A DNA stretch of 64,000 nucleotides from Agrobacterium tumefaciens (GCF_017726655.1 NZ_CP072308.1:2740001-2804000); one strand, 5' to 3'; counted from the first letter of the stretch, positions 9,191-18,777 are shown. Program-made: numbers and translations. Notes: generated from the letters alone by a model not told the origin.

Positions 9191-9712
9191 ATGAAGTCTC
9201 TTGAACTGCTCGTCGAGCGGATCATTCTCTCCAGCCGCTGGCTGCTCGTGGTGTTTTATCTCGGACTTGTCGCGGCGCTCGCGGTTTACGCGTTTTCGTT
9301 CGTGCTCAAGTTTCTGAAGGTCGCCAAGAACGTTTTCAACTATGACGAAGCGGACATGATCCTTGCCATGCTTGGCCTGATCGATGCGGCGCTGGTTGCC
9401 AGCCTCATCGTGATGGTAATGATTTCAGGTTATGAGAATTTCGTCAGCCGCTTCGATGATGCCGATGCCGAGGTTTCGTTTCTGGGCAAGCTCGATGCCG
9501 GCAGCCTGAAGATCAAGGTCGCCTCGTCTATTGTCGCGATCTCTTCGATCCACCTGCTGCAAATCTTCCTGAACGCCAATCAATATACAGACAGCAAGCT
9601 GATGTGGTTTACCATCATCCATCTAGCTTTCGTCGTCTCGGCGGTCATGCTTGGCTTTCTGGAAAAGCTGATGGCCAAGCCAAAAAATAAACCCGAAAAA
9701 CCGGCTTTGTAA
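9191..9712 (+). CDS. UPF0114 family membrane protein (YqhA-like)
   Basis: 173 residues from MKSLELLVERIILSSRW, the characteristic opening of the UPF0114/YqhA family; an upstream ATG at 9131 would add 20 residues not typical of it. Four membrane segments are visible (about 15-40, 55-80, 105-130 and 135-155), with a charged C-terminal tail. Function is not established for the family; an inner-membrane location is clear. It is divergent from the heme receptor and preceded by palindromic sites, so the two may share a regulator. Length agrees with the E. coli homologue (about 164). Confidence 0.85.
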   Translation: MKSLELLVERIILSSRWLLVVFYLGLVAALAVYAFSFVLKFLKVAKNVFNYDEADMILAMLGLIDAALVASLIVMVMISGYENFVSRFDDADAEVSFLGKLDAGSLKIKVASSIVAISSIHLLQIFLNANQYTDSKLMWFTIIHLAFVVSAVMLGFLEKLMAKPKNKPEKPAL

Positions 9713-9806
9713 GCAAACCTGCCGAGATGACGCTGCTGTCCCTGCTCACCCCCATTGCAAATCTGTTTTGTCCGGTCACCGAAGCCGGCCAGACGGGTGT
9801 GCGCGA

Positions 9807-10523
9807 ATGGTGACGACAGAGCGACAGGCGCGGTTGTGCCAGGAACTTTCAGCGACAGCCGACAAGATAAAATGGCTAGAAGCCCTGCAGGAGGTAATGC
9901 GCGCCTTCGGTTATGCCTATGTCACGCTGATCCGGCTGCCAGGCGGGCAAAACTCGTTTTCCCTGCCGACGATCATTGAAAGCAGCCTGCCGATCGCGGT
10001 CGTCAATGCGATGACGCAAAACGGCGCCCTCGGCGACTGTCTTGTCATCAAGCGGGGAGCATCGTCGATGATGCCGCAATATTGGTCGCTGGAAGATCCC
10101 GCCCTTGCCAGTCCGTCGTTACTGGAGGCCTCGGACGCCCTGAAAGCCATGGGCATGACATCCGGTGTCATGCTGCCGGTGCACGACATGTCGGGCACCC
10201 GTCATCTCATGAACTTCGCGGGCGACCGGGACGTGTTGCCCCAGGCGTGCCTGAATGAACTGAGCATGATCGCGCTGCACGCGCTGCAGGTTTATGACGG
10301 CCTCTGCCAGGGCGGCGCCAAGGGGCGATCGCCGCTGACGAAACGCGAGTTGGACGTGGTTCGCTGGACAGCCCAGGGTAAGACGTCTGTCGAGATCGCC
10401 GACCTCTTCTCGATCTCCGAGCACACGGTCAATGCCTACATGAACAACGCCATCCGCAAGCTGGATTGCGTCAACCGCGCGCAGCTCGTCGCAAAGGCCA
10501 TACGCCTGCGGTTGATCAACTAA
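9807..10523 (+). CDS. LuxR-family transcriptional regulator (solo)
   Basis: 238 residues from MVTTERQARLCQEL; an earlier ATG at 9768 is less likely. Residues about 20-165 look like an autoinducer-binding-type domain (FGYAYVTLIRL near the start). Residues about 172-235 form a LuxR helix-turn-helix: LTKRELDVVRWTAQGKTSVEIA followed by ISEHTVNAYMNNAIRKL. No luxI-type synthase is nearby, so it is a solo that could sense a host or foreign signal, or none. I could not confirm the conserved acyl-homoserine-lactone-binding residues by eye. Target genes are unknown. Confidence 0.85.
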   Translation: MVTTERQARLCQELSATADKIKWLEALQEVMRAFGYAYVTLIRLPGGQNSFSLPTIIESSLPIAVVNAMTQNGALGDCLVIKRGASSMMPQYWSLEDPALASPSLLEASDALKAMGMTSGVMLPVHDMSGTRHLMNFAGDRDVLPQACLNELSMIALHALQVYDGLCQGGAKGRSPLTKRELDVVRWTAQGKTSVEIADLFSISEHTVNAYMNNAIRKLDCVNRAQLVAKAIRLRLIN

Positions 10524-10561
10524 CCGGTGCACCCTGCGACTCTGGCTGGGGGACCAAGGGT

Positions 10562-11719
10562 CTATCGGTCGAGGACAGAGCGCAGTTCAACGAGGTTGGA
10601 GCGAACTCTCAACACGTAAAAGCCCATTGTCGCGAGATGCGACGGCATGATCCAGCCGCTTTCTTCACCATTGGAAATGATCGCCGGCTGGATGCGCAGC
10701 GCCGCGCGGGTTTGCGACAATGTATCGTTCCAGAGGTTGGTGAGGTTACGCTCGCGGATGACCTGCGCGAAATCCGATCCAGCGGCGGAGAGAACGCCGT
10801 AATACCCGTAGAGCTGGCCATAAGCGAACCAGAAGCGGTCATCGGCTCGGGTGTCAAACCAGCCGCCATTGTAGTTTTCCGAACGCTCACGCAGAATGGC
10901 GGATGTGGAGCCGATATCGCCGGCGATACGGTCGATGAACTGGATGAGGTTGTCGGCGCGGGTATCGAAGACGGCCTTGCAGGCGACGAGTTCGCCGTTG
11001 AACGCCTGGAAGCTGCGGATGGCGGCTCGATAATAGCTGGGCGTCGGTGTCTTGGGGCCGAAAGGATCAAGGCCGAAATACCAGGAATATTCGCTGAATT
11101 GCATGTTTCCACGCGCTTCCTGGAGATTGTTGTTGATGCCCGATGTGCCGCGCACGCGGCCAAGCGTGTCCACCAGCTCCACGGCAGTGCGGCGCACGGC
11201 CTGGTTCACGCCGCGCTGGAACGACGCCTTGTTATCGAGAAAGGGCGTGCTGTCCCAGTCCATACCGAAGAGGCCGAGACGATAGAGCAGCATGGAGGAA
11301 ATCCAGGCGTTCTGATTGACATTGAAGTCCGTCAGGTCAGCGGCAGCATCGACAATGGCCGAGCGCTGGCAGACCGGGGCGGAGGTGTTTGCGGCAACAC
11401 CGGTTGCACCGGCCGGCGCGGTCGGCGTTACGGCGGGCAGTTCCTGCCCGGGCGGTACGGTGCGTTCCTCAAGCTTGTAACGGGCGACATAGTCCGGATC
11501 GAAATTTGTCCAGACCTGGGTCTGCCAGACAAAGTAACCGTAAAAGCCGGCCAGCAGGATGACGATGAGGGCGATCGGCCCCTTGATCAGCCAGTTTCGA
11601 CCGCTGTACCAGCCATGGGCCGCCATGAATGGCCACAGGAGCCAGGCGACGAGCAGACCGGCGGCTTTGCCGATGGCGCTGAAGCCTGCCTGAATGAGCG
11701 CGGTGATCCGGTCGATCAT
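10562..11719 (-). CDS. DUF2333 family inner-membrane protein
   Basis: 385 residues. A membrane segment near residues 45-68 (IKGPIALIVILLAGFYGYFVW) and a possible weaker one near 20-35 precede a long soluble part, presumably periplasmic. The sequence fits DUF2333, a family of unknown function widespread in alphaproteobacteria. It converges on the LuxR gene, whose stop is 38 bases away, and stands apart from the pseudoazurin gene downstream of its start. No catalytic motif is recognised. Confidence 0.8.
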   Translation of the reverse strand: MIDRITALIQAGFSAIGKAAGLLVAWLLWPFMAAHGWYSGRNWLIKGPIALIVILLAGFYGYFVWQTQVWTNFDPDYVARYKLEERTVPPGQELPAVTPTAPAGATGVAANTSAPVCQRSAIVDAAADLTDFNVNQNAWISSMLLYRLGLFGMDWDSTPFLDNKASFQRGVNQAVRRTAVELVDTLGRVRGTSGINNNLQEARGNMQFSEYSWYFGLDPFGPKTPTPSYYRAAIRSFQAFNGELVACKAVFDTRADNLIQFIDRIAGDIGSTSAILRERSENYNGGWFDTRADDRFWFAYGQLYGYYGVLSAAGSDFAQVIRERNLTNLWNDTLSQTRAALRIQPAIISNGEESGWIMPSHLATMGFYVLRVRSNLVELRSVLDR

Positions 11720-11942
11720 GTCGTCATAGTCTCCTCTGCCAGCTGGCTGGATGCTGGAACAACTGTTCCGTTTTCAAGCGTTTGGCGCCTGGCGCAAACC
11801 GCATGACCGCTTCCAGATATGTCCCGGTCAATCTCGATACAACATGATTGCGAAACTTTTCTCAACCTGCGGTCCGTGACGGATGCCGCGCCATCTCACG
11901 GCAGGCGAAGAAGCGGGGCGTCACGGATGCAGGCGGAGGAGC

Positions 11943-12395
11943 TCAGAGGCGAAGCTTGGCGATCTCGTCGTTCAGCCGGTCCCGGGCCTTTTTCGGCAAC
12001 TTGCCGTTCTTGACGGCGTCCAGATTGGCCGGCGTCCCTTCGCCGACAACGACGAGTGCAACCATGCCCATGCCGAGATGCGGCGTGCATTTAACGACGT
12101 AAGCGCCTCCCTTCTCGACGGTGACCTTCACGGCTTCGTTCATCTTGCCCTTGAAATCGGCGACACCTTCCGGGAGCATCTCCTTGACGGCTGCGGCATC
12201 ATGACCCTTGTCGACCGGGACGAAGGTGATGACGTCGCCGACGGCGGCCTTGACGGTCGCGGGCTCGAATACCATCGCCTGCCCGTCGCTGCCCTTGTTC
12301 AGCATCTTCACCTCGATTTCAGCAGAAAGTGCGGGAAGCGCGAAAAGGCACGCGACGACAGCGACGCTTGCAAATCTGGAAGTTCTGTTCAGCAT
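11943..12395 (-). CDS. Pseudoazurin, periplasmic blue copper protein
   Basis: Small type I copper electron carrier, usually donating to nitrite reductase or related periplasmic enzymes. 150 residues from [14 protein letters not shown], a signal peptide ending at ALSA/AEIEV; AGGAG lies seven bases before this ATG, which decides it over an earlier one. All four copper ligands are visible: His in DKGHDAA, and Cys, His and Met in CTPHLGMGM. The mature chain of about 123 residues matches pseudoazurins. No nirK or other denitrification gene is next to it here, so its partner is not shown by context. Confidence 0.93.
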   Translation of the reverse strand: MLNRTSRFASVAVVACLFALPALSAEIEVKMLNKGSDGQAMVFEPATVKAAVGDVITFVPVDKGHDAAAVKEMLPEGVADFKGKMNEAVKVTVEKGGAYVVKCTPHLGMGMVALVVVGEGTPANLDAVKNGKLPKKARDRLNDEIAKLRL

Positions 12396-12508
12396 TATCT
12401 TGCTCCTGAGCGAAAGCACATCCAGCTGGGATGTGTCGCTGCCGTTCTAGCGAAGGGCGGGGGAGCGATCTTTGCGAAAAATCAAATGCGGCAACGCGAC
12501 GCAGACCG

Positions 12509-13090
12509 TTAGCCGCCGTTCACCGTCTCCACCCAATGGCGGCGGCAGAAGGATACATATTTCTCGTTACCCCCGACCTCGATCTGCGCGCCTTCCGTAA
12601 CGACCTTTCCTTCATTGTCGAAGCGGGCGACCATCGTCGCCTTGCGGCCGCAATGGCAGATGGTGCGGATTTCGCGGAGTTCGTCGGCGATGGCGAGCAG
12701 TTCTTTCGAGGCCGGGAAAAGTTTTCCCTGAAAATCCGTGCGCAGGCCATAGGTCATGACCGGAATATTCAGCCGGTCGGCAATGTCGGCAAGCTGCCAG
12801 ACGTGGTGTTCGGAGAGAAAATTTGCCTCATCAATGAAGACGCAGGCGACGGGCGCTTCGGAATGGAGCGCCGACACCTCGGCGAACAGATCGGTGTTTT
12901 CGTCAAAGGTGAGGGCGGGGGAGGAGAGGCCGATTCGCGAGGCCACACGGCCGACGCCAGCGCGGTGATCGAAAGCTGCGGTGAAAATCAGCGTGCGCAT
13001 GCCGCGTTCCTGATAATTGTAGGACGCCTGCAGCAGCATGGTCGATTTGCCGGCATTCATCGTCGAATAATTGAAATAGAGTTTTGCCAT
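12509..13090 (-). CDS. tdk: Thymidine kinase (type II)
   Basis: Phosphorylates thymidine to dTMP with ATP in pyrimidine salvage. 193 residues from MAKLYFNYS; a preceding ATG three bases upstream is equally close to the GGAGAG site. Walker A is MNAGKSTML, the acidic motif is VFIDEANFL, and a zinc site is made from CHCG and CRRH in the lasso/lid region near the C-terminus. The same frame stays open for a further 1 kb upstream, but that stretch is the antisense of choX and is not coding. Divergent from choX. Confidence 0.95.
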   Translation of the reverse strand: MAKLYFNYSTMNAGKSTMLLQASYNYQERGMRTLIFTAAFDHRAGVGRVASRIGLSSPALTFDENTDLFAEVSALHSEAPVACVFIDEANFLSEHHVWQLADIADRLNIPVMTYGLRTDFQGKLFPASKELLAIADELREIRTICHCGRKATMVARFDNEGKVVTEGAQIEVGGNEKYVSFCRRHWVETVNGG

Positions 13091-13369
13091 CATCCACTCT
13101 CCGGACACCGTCGCGCTTTTCACTGGTACGCGCCAAACATGCTGATTCCGCATCAGCGTCTTTTGGAGGCGATGAGGTGGATTGAACAGTATGGCCGCTG
13201 GAAACACACAGATTTCTGGGGCCATCCGCTTTTCGACATAACGGCGCGAAATGCCGACATTTTCACGATTTTGTCGCAAACGAGGTCCGAAAGCACGCAA
13301 ATGCACGCGAGTTGATTGTGGCCGGAAGATATTGATAATGGCGAGGGAACGAAAAAAAGGGAGCAAACA

Positions 13370-14323
13370 ATGTTTGCAAATAGACGTCGCTGTCTGGTTC
13401 TGGCCGCAGCAATCTCCTCCATGACGTTCAGCGCGGCCAGTGCCGCCGAACCTGCAAGCTGTGGTACAGTGCGTTTCTCCGATGTGGGCTGGACCGACAT
13501 CACCGCAACCACGGCAACCGCTACGGTGCTCTTGAAAAGCCTTGGTTATGAAACCGACGTCAAGCTTCTCTCCGTGCCAGTCACCTATACGTCGTTGAAA
13601 AACAACAATATCGACGTCTTCCTGGGCAACTGGATGCCCACCATGGAAGGCGATCTCGCGCCCTACCGCGCCGACAAATCGGTCGAGGTGCTGCGTGAAA
13701 ATCTGACCGGCGCCAAATATACGCTGGCGACCAATGCCAAGGGCGCCGAACTCGGCATCAAGGATTTCAAGGATATCGCCGCCCACAGCGCTGAACTCGA
13801 TGGCAAGATTTACGGCATCGAGCCCGGCAATGACGGCAACCGCCTGATCCTCGACATGGTGTCCAAGGACACGTTCGGGCTCAAGGATTTCCAAGTCGTG
13901 GAATCGTCCGAGCAGGGCATGTTGGCGCAGGTCGCGCGTGCCGACAAAGCTGGCGAGCCGATTGTCTTCCTCGGCTGGGAACCGCATCCGATGAACACGA
14001 ATTTCAAGCTCACCTATCTGACCGGTGGTGACGAGGTATTCGGTCCTAATTTCGGCGGCGCGACGATCTACACCAATGTCCGCAAGGGTTATGTAGAGGA
14101 ATGCGCCAATGTCGGAACGCTCCTCAAGAACCTGCAATTTTCCCTGCCCATGGAAAACGAGATCATGGGCAAGATCCTGAATGACGGTCTCGAAGGCGAG
14201 GCGGCGGCAACGGCGTGGCTGAAGGCCAACCCGGCTGCAATCGAGCCGTGGCTTGCCAACGTCAAGACCAAGGATGGCAGTGCCGATGCCCTGCCTGCCG
14301 TCAAGAAGGCTCTCGGCCTTTAA
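13370..14323 (+). CDS. choX: Choline ABC transporter, substrate-binding protein
   Basis: Periplasmic choline-binding protein feeding ChoW/ChoV. 317 residues from [11 protein letters not shown] with GGGAG eight bases upstream and a signal peptide ending at [10 protein letters not shown]. The mature part belongs to the OpuAC-like family; [23 protein letters not shown] and [10 protein letters not shown] supply the aromatic and acidic residues typical of ChoX quaternary-amine pockets. It is first in choXWV, but a 281-base gap with a hairpin separates it from choW, a common way to make more binding protein than transporter. Imported choline would feed glycine betaine synthesis and catabolism. Confidence 0.93.
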   Translation: MFANRRRCLVLAAAISSMTFSAASAAEPASCGTVRFSDVGWTDITATTATATVLLKSLGYETDVKLLSVPVTYTSLKNNNIDVFLGNWMPTMEGDLAPYRADKSVEVLRENLTGAKYTLATNAKGAELGIKDFKDIAAHSAELDGKIYGIEPGNDGNRLILDMVSKDTFGLKDFQVVESSEQGMLAQVARADKAGEPIVFLGWEPHPMNTNFKLTYLTGGDEVFGPNFGGATIYTNVRKGYVEECANVGTLLKNLQFSLPMENEIMGKILNDGLEGEAAATAWLKANPAAIEPWLANVKTKDGSADALPAVKKALGL

Positions 14324-14347
14324 GCCGCAAGATTATGCGTGACTGTA

Positions 14348-14370
14348 TCCGGCCTGCCCGTCAGGCCGGA
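14348..14370 (+). other. Perfect 9-bp hairpin between choX and choW
   Basis: TCCGGCCTG and CAGGCCGGA flank a five-base loop 24 bases after the choX stop. There is no T run after it, so it is more likely an RNA-stabilising or processing hairpin than a full terminator. It could explain differential expression of choX over choWV. Confidence 0.6.
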
Positions 14371-14604
14371 TCAATGGGAATAACGATGCCCATGCGTGCC
14401 CTTGCCTGTAAAATTTCAGACATGGACAGTCATGCGCCAGTGCCGCGTCCGGCAGTCCCGTTGCCGGTCGTCTTTTTCTCGATTGGAGCAATCCGGGCAA
14501 CTGGATGACGACGCTCCGTATTTTGTTGTCTGCGCAATTCCCAAGGCAGAAACACAACGCATTCTGCCGGAATTGTTTTAGTTCACGAAAGGTCTTTTCT
14601 TACC

Positions 14605-15456
14605 GTGGAATGGCTCAGCGCTCCTGAAAACCGCCTGCCCGTCGGCAGATATGCCAAGGAGGCCATCGACTGGCTGACCGGCAATCTCGCATTTTTTTTC
14701 GACTGGCTTTCCTTCATTTTCCAAAGCGTCATCAACGCGCTGCTGTATGTGCTCCAAGCGCCGCATCCGCTCATCATCGTCGCCATCCTGACGGCGCTTT
14801 CGGCCTGGACGCGCCGTTCGGCCGGCATGCCGATCTTCACGGCGCTCGGCATGCTGCTGATCATCAACCTCGGCTACTGGAAGGCGACCACGGAGACGCT
14901 GGCGCTCGTTATCGCTGCCAGCGCTGTCTGTATGATCATCGGCGTGCCGCTCGGCATTCTGGCGGCGCGGCGCAAGTGGATCTATGCCGGCATGCGCCCG
15001 GTTCTGGATCTGATGCAGACCATTCCGACCTTCGTTTATCTTATTCCCGCACTGGTTTTGTTCGGCCTCGGCATGGTGCCTGGGCTGATCGCCACCGTCA
15101 TCTTCGCCATTCCGGCTCCCGTTCGCCTTACCCGCCTCGGCATCATCTCGACGCCGCCGGCACTGGTCGAGGCCGCCGTGGCCTTCGGCGCTACGCCCTC
15201 GCAGGTGCTGCGCAAGGTGGAACTTCCTTTCGCTGCGCCGCAGATCATGGCCGGCCTCACCCAGACGATCATGCTGTCGCTGTCGATGGTGGTCATTTCC
15301 GCCCTCGTCGGCGCCAATGGTCTCGGTGTGCCCGTCGTGCGCGCGCTGAACACCGTCAACATCGCCATGGGCTTTGAGGCGGGACTTTGCATCGTTGTGC
15401 TTGCGATTGTGCTCGACCGACTTTTCCGGCTTCCCGGCGCGGAGGATGACCTATGA
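14605..15456 (+). CDS. choW: Choline ABC transporter, permease
   Basis: Inner-membrane channel of the choline importer. 283 residues, start codon GTG (reads MEWLSAPENRLPVG), with AAAGG about 12 bases upstream. Seven or so hydrophobic segments fill residues 35-275. The permease EAA-type loop that contacts the ATPase is visible as EAAVAFGATPSQVLRKVELPF (about 190-210). It overlaps choV by four bases (ATGA). Homologous to ProW/OpuAB glycine betaine permeases, but the ChoX-like neighbour supports choline. Confidence 0.93.
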   Translation: MEWLSAPENRLPVGRYAKEAIDWLTGNLAFFFDWLSFIFQSVINALLYVLQAPHPLIIVAILTALSAWTRRSAGMPIFTALGMLLIINLGYWKATTETLALVIAASAVCMIIGVPLGILAARRKWIYAGMRPVLDLMQTIPTFVYLIPALVLFGLGMVPGLIATVIFAIPAPVRLTRLGIISTPPALVEAAVAFGATPSQVLRKVELPFAAPQIMAGLTQTIMLSLSMVVISALVGANGLGVPVVRALNTVNIAMGFEAGLCIVVLAIVLDRLFRLPGAEDDL

Positions 15457-16499
15457 GTGACGCGATCATCTTTGGTAATGTCGATATTGTTTTCGGCGAC
15501 CGGCCCGAGGCGGCGCTGCCGCTGATCGACAGGGGCAGCACACGCGACGAGATCAATGTCGAGACCGGTCTGGTTCTCGGTGTCGCCAATGCCTCTCTGA
15601 GCGTCAGCGAGGGCGAGATACTTGTGCTCATGGGGCTTTCCGGTTCGGGCAAGTCGACCCTTCTGCGGGCCGTCAACGGGCTTGCGCCCGTCGTGCGCGG
15701 CAATGTGGGTGTGAAGACCAAGTCGGGCTTTGTCGATCCATACAGGTCGTCGGCAAAGGCGCTGCGTGACCTGCGCATGCACACGGTTTCGATGGTCTTC
15801 CAGCAGTTCGGCCTCTTGCCCTGGCGCAATGTCGCCGACAATGTCGGCTTCGGGCTGGAGCTTTCCGGCGTACCGGAAGCAGAGCGCAAACGCATGGTCG
15901 CGGAGCAGCTGGAACTGGTGAACCTTTCCGCCTGGGCTGACCGGAAGGTGGGCGAACTCTCCGGCGGCATGCAGCAGCGTGTAGGGCTGGCGAGAGCCTT
16001 TGCCACCGGCGCGCCGATCCTGTTGATGGACGAGCCGTTCTCGGCGCTCGATCCCCTCATCAGAAGCCGTCTGCAGGACGAGCTTCTGGAATTCCAGAGC
16101 CGGCTGAAGAAGACCATTTTGTTCGTCAGTCACGATCTGGACGAAGCCTTCCGCATCGGCAACCGTATCGCCATGATGGAGGGCGGACGCATCATCCAGT
16201 GCGGAACGCCGCAGCAGATCGTCAGGGAGCCCGCCACCCCCTATGTCGCGGATTTCGTGCAGAACATGAACCCGATCTCCATGCTGACAGCCGCCGACGT
16301 GATGAAACGCGGTGTGGACGAGCGGAACGGGAACCTCTCCGTGGCGGCCACGGCTCTTCCCTCGTCGCCGCTTATCGATATTCTCGATGCGCTTTCAAAA
16401 CACGCCGGCGCGATTGGCGTCGTCGATAATGGCGCGATCGTGGGCACGATTTCGGCCGACGAGGTCGTGGCGGGGCTGACGCGCCACCGCAAAAAATAG
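15453..16499 (+). CDS. choV: Choline ABC transporter, ATP-binding subunit
   Basis: Powers choline import by ATP hydrolysis. 348 residues. Walker A is GLSGSGKST (about 62-70), the signature is LSGGMQQR, Walker B is ILLMDEPFSALD and the switch His is in VSHDLDEAF. The last ~80 residues form a CBS-like region, as in ProV/OpuAA, that may sense ionic strength or nucleotide. The start overlaps the choW stop, and a strong terminator follows, so choXWV is one transcription unit ending here. Confidence 0.93.
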   Translation: MSDAIIFGNVDIVFGDRPEAALPLIDRGSTRDEINVETGLVLGVANASLSVSEGEILVLMGLSGSGKSTLLRAVNGLAPVVRGNVGVKTKSGFVDPYRSSAKALRDLRMHTVSMVFQQFGLLPWRNVADNVGFGLELSGVPEAERKRMVAEQLELVNLSAWADRKVGELSGGMQQRVGLARAFATGAPILLMDEPFSALDPLIRSRLQDELLEFQSRLKKTILFVSHDLDEAFRIGNRIAMMEGGRIIQCGTPQQIVREPATPYVADFVQNMNPISMLTAADVMKRGVDERNGNLSVAATALPSSPLIDILDALSKHAGAIGVVDNGAIVGTISADEVVAGLTRHRKK

Positions 16500-16520
16500 T
16501 GATTCGTCGTCTCGAAGTCT

Positions 16521-16551
16521 AAAAGGGCCTCCGCGTTGGAGGCCCTTTTTA
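16521..16551 (+). terminator. Terminator of choXWV
   Basis: AAAAGGGCCTCC, loop GCGTT, GGAGGCCCTTTTT, 21 bases after the choV stop. A 12-pair stem with a T run is a textbook intrinsic terminator, and the flanking A run makes it potentially bidirectional. Confidence 0.92.
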
Positions 16552-17039
16552 TTTGGACGAAATCTTCAGGGGCGCCAATTTAAACGTTTCAGTGGCGGGA
16601 AAGACTATTTTTGATATCATAAGTTATGCATTAAAATAATTACGAATAAAAATCATATTGCAAACTTGGAGAAAATTGCGCAATGTTAAGCAAGATTCTT
16701 GGTTCGCTACTAAATTTAAGGTGTTAATAGATTGCGGTGCCGAAATCCGGCGTCAAGCGTAATGACTGCAATGATCAAGTCATGATCGTTTATTTCTTGT
16801 GAATAGTGTTACTAATGCGTTTTTTATTATGTTTTTTCGAAAAATCTGGCAAAAATCCTATAATTTAATCGACGTATCTTAACTCGATAGTCGATGAACA
16901 ATATTCTTTGGAAAGGCCACGATATAAGCAAGATTTAGGTATATACAAGTTGTTGAACGAATTATAAAAACTCCATTTGGAACACCTATAATAGCCACCA
17001 TGACCGTCGTTTTTGGCTGTCATCAGGAGACTTGAGCGT
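16552..17039 (+). promoter_or_regulatory. Long AT-rich region before nolR-like gene
   Basis: Nearly 490 bases with no credible gene, strongly AT-rich between about 16600 and 17000. A perfect TATAAT lies at 16987-16992, 47 bases before the regulator's ATG, though a matching -35 is not obvious. TTTAG-N9-A at about 16934 partly resembles NolR-type sites, so autoregulation is possible. The AT-richness might also reflect binding by nucleoid proteins. Confidence 0.4.
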
Positions 17040-17360
17040 ATGGATAACCAATCTCTTTCGGAACATAGCATCGCCGCTGCAGACCTGCTGTCAGCCATGG
17101 CGAATCCCAAGCGTTTGATGATCTTGTGCACGCTGGTGGATACGGAAGTGCCAGTTGGTGTTCTCGCTTCCCAGGTTGGTCTCAGCCAGTCCGCTCTCTC
17201 GCAGCATCTTTCAAAATTGCGTGCCCAGCGACTGGTAAAGACAAGACGGGATGCGCAGACCATCTATTATTCCAGCAATTCCGAATCCGTCAAAAAAATC
17301 CTCGCCTCGCTTGAGGATATTTATTGCCAGACGCAGAAGAGCAGCAAGACCGCTGCCTGA
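17040..17360 (+). CDS. NolR-like ArsR-family regulator
   Basis: Small winged-helix DNA-binding protein of 106 residues. The ATG chosen has AGGAG ten bases upstream; an ATG nine codons earlier is not favoured. The core LLSAMANPKRLMIL, then VGLSQSALSQHLSKLRAQ as recognition helix and TRRDAQTIYYSS as wing, is very close to NolR of rhizobia, a global repressor of nodulation and other genes. There are no ArsR metal-binding cysteines in helix 3, which agrees with NolR-type non-metal regulators. In a non-nodulating Agrobacterium the targets would be other functions; the symbol is not assigned because orthology is not proven. Confidence 0.88.
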   Translation: MDNQSLSEHSIAAADLLSAMANPKRLMILCTLVDTEVPVGVLASQVGLSQSALSQHLSKLRAQRLVKTRRDAQTIYYSSNSESVKKILASLEDIYCQTQKSSKTAA

Positions 17361-17400
17361 GCCAACGGCCTTTTGATGGGTCGGAAGCAGGACTTGACTG

Positions 17401-17431
17401 AAACCGGCGCATCGCGCCGGTTTTCTTTTTT
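17401..17431 (+). terminator. Terminator after nolR-like gene
   Basis: AAACCGGCGC, loop ATC, GCGCCGGTTTT followed by CTTTTTT, about 40 bases past the stop. Clear intrinsic terminator. The remaining gap to the DUF3095 stop (about 17432-17589) shows nothing further. Confidence 0.9.
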
Positions 17432-17589
17432 GCGTGTTGTCGGGCGCAAAAGGGCCAGGGATGGAGCGTAGCGGTCTCGTGGCTTTGTTTGATCGGCGTC
17501 GGCAGAGCGTTTCGCAAGAGGCACTGTGACGGGATTTGCGCCGGCGTTACCCGGTTAACGAAGAAAAATAGAGCTTGCGACGTTTCCGG

Positions 17590-18777
17590 TCAAACCGGGC
17601 GCGCCTGAAGCATCGCAGACTGCATCTGTTGTTTGAGATGGCTTGCCGCAGCCGCATAACCGCCATCGGCGCCATCGACGAAATGCATGTGGTCCCGGGA
17701 AAGCGGAGAGGGCACGATACAGGTCATCAGCGCGGCATCCTGCTCGTGCAGACCGTAATAGCAGCTTCCCGACAGACGCCCCTGTTCCAGCCGTGAGCGT
17801 ATTTTTTCAAGCCGCGTGGCATCGATATCGACGGTCATCTTCAAACCGTCATCGAACTTTCGGAAATCCGTGTTGCTGGCGACCGAACGCCGGTAATTGG
17901 CGGCGTTGAACCGCCCGAGCGACAGTTTGGTGAGCCCGAGGATGTTGACGAGAAGGCTCTCGCTAAGAACCCGCATCGCGCGACGCGTCCTGCCCCATAA
18001 ATCCTGATGCGCAGCACCGGCGCGGGCTTCCAGGCCGAGACCTTCGCCCACGAAACCGAGTTTCGGTCCGTCTTCCGGCACCGGGTGGCCGTGTCTGCTG
18101 TCCTGCTCGGCGAGATCGACAAGATCGATGACCAGCTGGCGGAATGCCGGCATGTCCTGCGACGGTCCCGGCACGGCGATGACCGACACCACCTTGCCAT
18201 GGGATGCCGGGATGGGATTCCAGCGACAGGACAGTCCTGTCAGGTCTGGGCGCGCACCTGCGTCGGCTGCGGCGAGCGCATATTGCCCCTCCTTCATCCG
18301 GGCTTCCGCCCAGCTGTTGCCGCCACCCGAAAACATGGCGTAGGAAACGTCGTCGCTCGCCTGGAAACGGGCGACACGGATGTCGAAACCATTGTCGCGA
18401 ATATCCTCGATGGGAACGAGCGCGACGCGCATCGCCAGGTCGAGATCGTCCTTTACCCAGCGCTGCACGTTGGAGAGCGCGGTGCGGGCGACACTCAGGC
18501 TCCGCGGCGGCACGGCAACGGCTGCGCCATCGCCGCCGAAAACGAAGGGCAGATCGTGACGTTCAAGACTGTTAGAGACAGCAGATATGACCGCTGCGCC
18601 AGCCATGTTGACCGCCTTGTAGCGACCGGTGCCGATCGCCGCCGTCGAATCGATGATATCGGCGATGGCCAGCGCCCAACCCGGCGGCAGGGCGCGATAA
18701 AGCGCAGGGTCTGCCACGTCTTCGAAATGCCGGAAGACGGGCAACCCCGCCAGAAATTCTTCATCTGCTGTAGTCAT
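17590..18777 (-). CDS. DUF3095 family, cyclase-like protein
   Basis: 395 residues, soluble, no signal peptide. The N-terminal half resembles a class III nucleotide cyclase fold: AIADIIDSTAAIGTG has a metal-binding Asp pair arrangement and LPFVFGGDGAAVAVP mirrors the GGDG-type turn of cyclases and GGDEF proteins. The whole matches DUF3095, a family without assigned function. A GGAGG site lies 11 bases before the ATG. It may make or bind a cyclic nucleotide, but this is inference from local motifs only. It is divergent from the amino-acid binding protein gene and not obviously in an operon. Confidence 0.8.
   Translation of the reverse strand: MTTADEEFLAGLPVFRHFEDVADPALYRALPPGWALAIADIIDSTAAIGTGRYKAVNMAGAAVISAVSNSLERHDLPFVFGGDGAAVAVPPRSLSVARTALSNVQRWVKDDLDLAMRVALVPIEDIRDNGFDIRVARFQASDDVSYAMFSGGGNSWAEARMKEGQYALAAADAGARPDLTGLSCRWNPIPASHGKVVSVIAVPGPSQDMPAFRQLVIDLVDLAEQDSRHGHPVPEDGPKLGFVGEGLGLEARAGAAHQDLWGRTRRAMRVLSESLLVNILGLTKLSLGRFNAANYRRSVASNTDFRKFDDGLKMTVDIDATRLEKIRSRLEQGRLSGSCYYGLHEQDAALMTCIVPSPLSRDHMHFVDGADGGYAAAASHLKQQMQSAMLQARPV

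Noticed and set aside
10466..11806. 446-residue plus-strand open frame
   Set aside because: Antisense to the DUF2333 gene; high GC leaves open frames on the opposite strand. No motif seen.
13091..14137. Long minus-strand open frame continuing upstream of thymidine kinase (542 residues in total)
   Set aside because: It is antisense to choX, which has a signal peptide, ribosome site and family motifs; the kinase starts at MAKLYF.
17040..17360. Assigning the symbol nolR outright
   Set aside because: Similarity to NolR is strong by eye, but several NolR/ArsR paralogues exist in rhizobia and orthology could not be tested.
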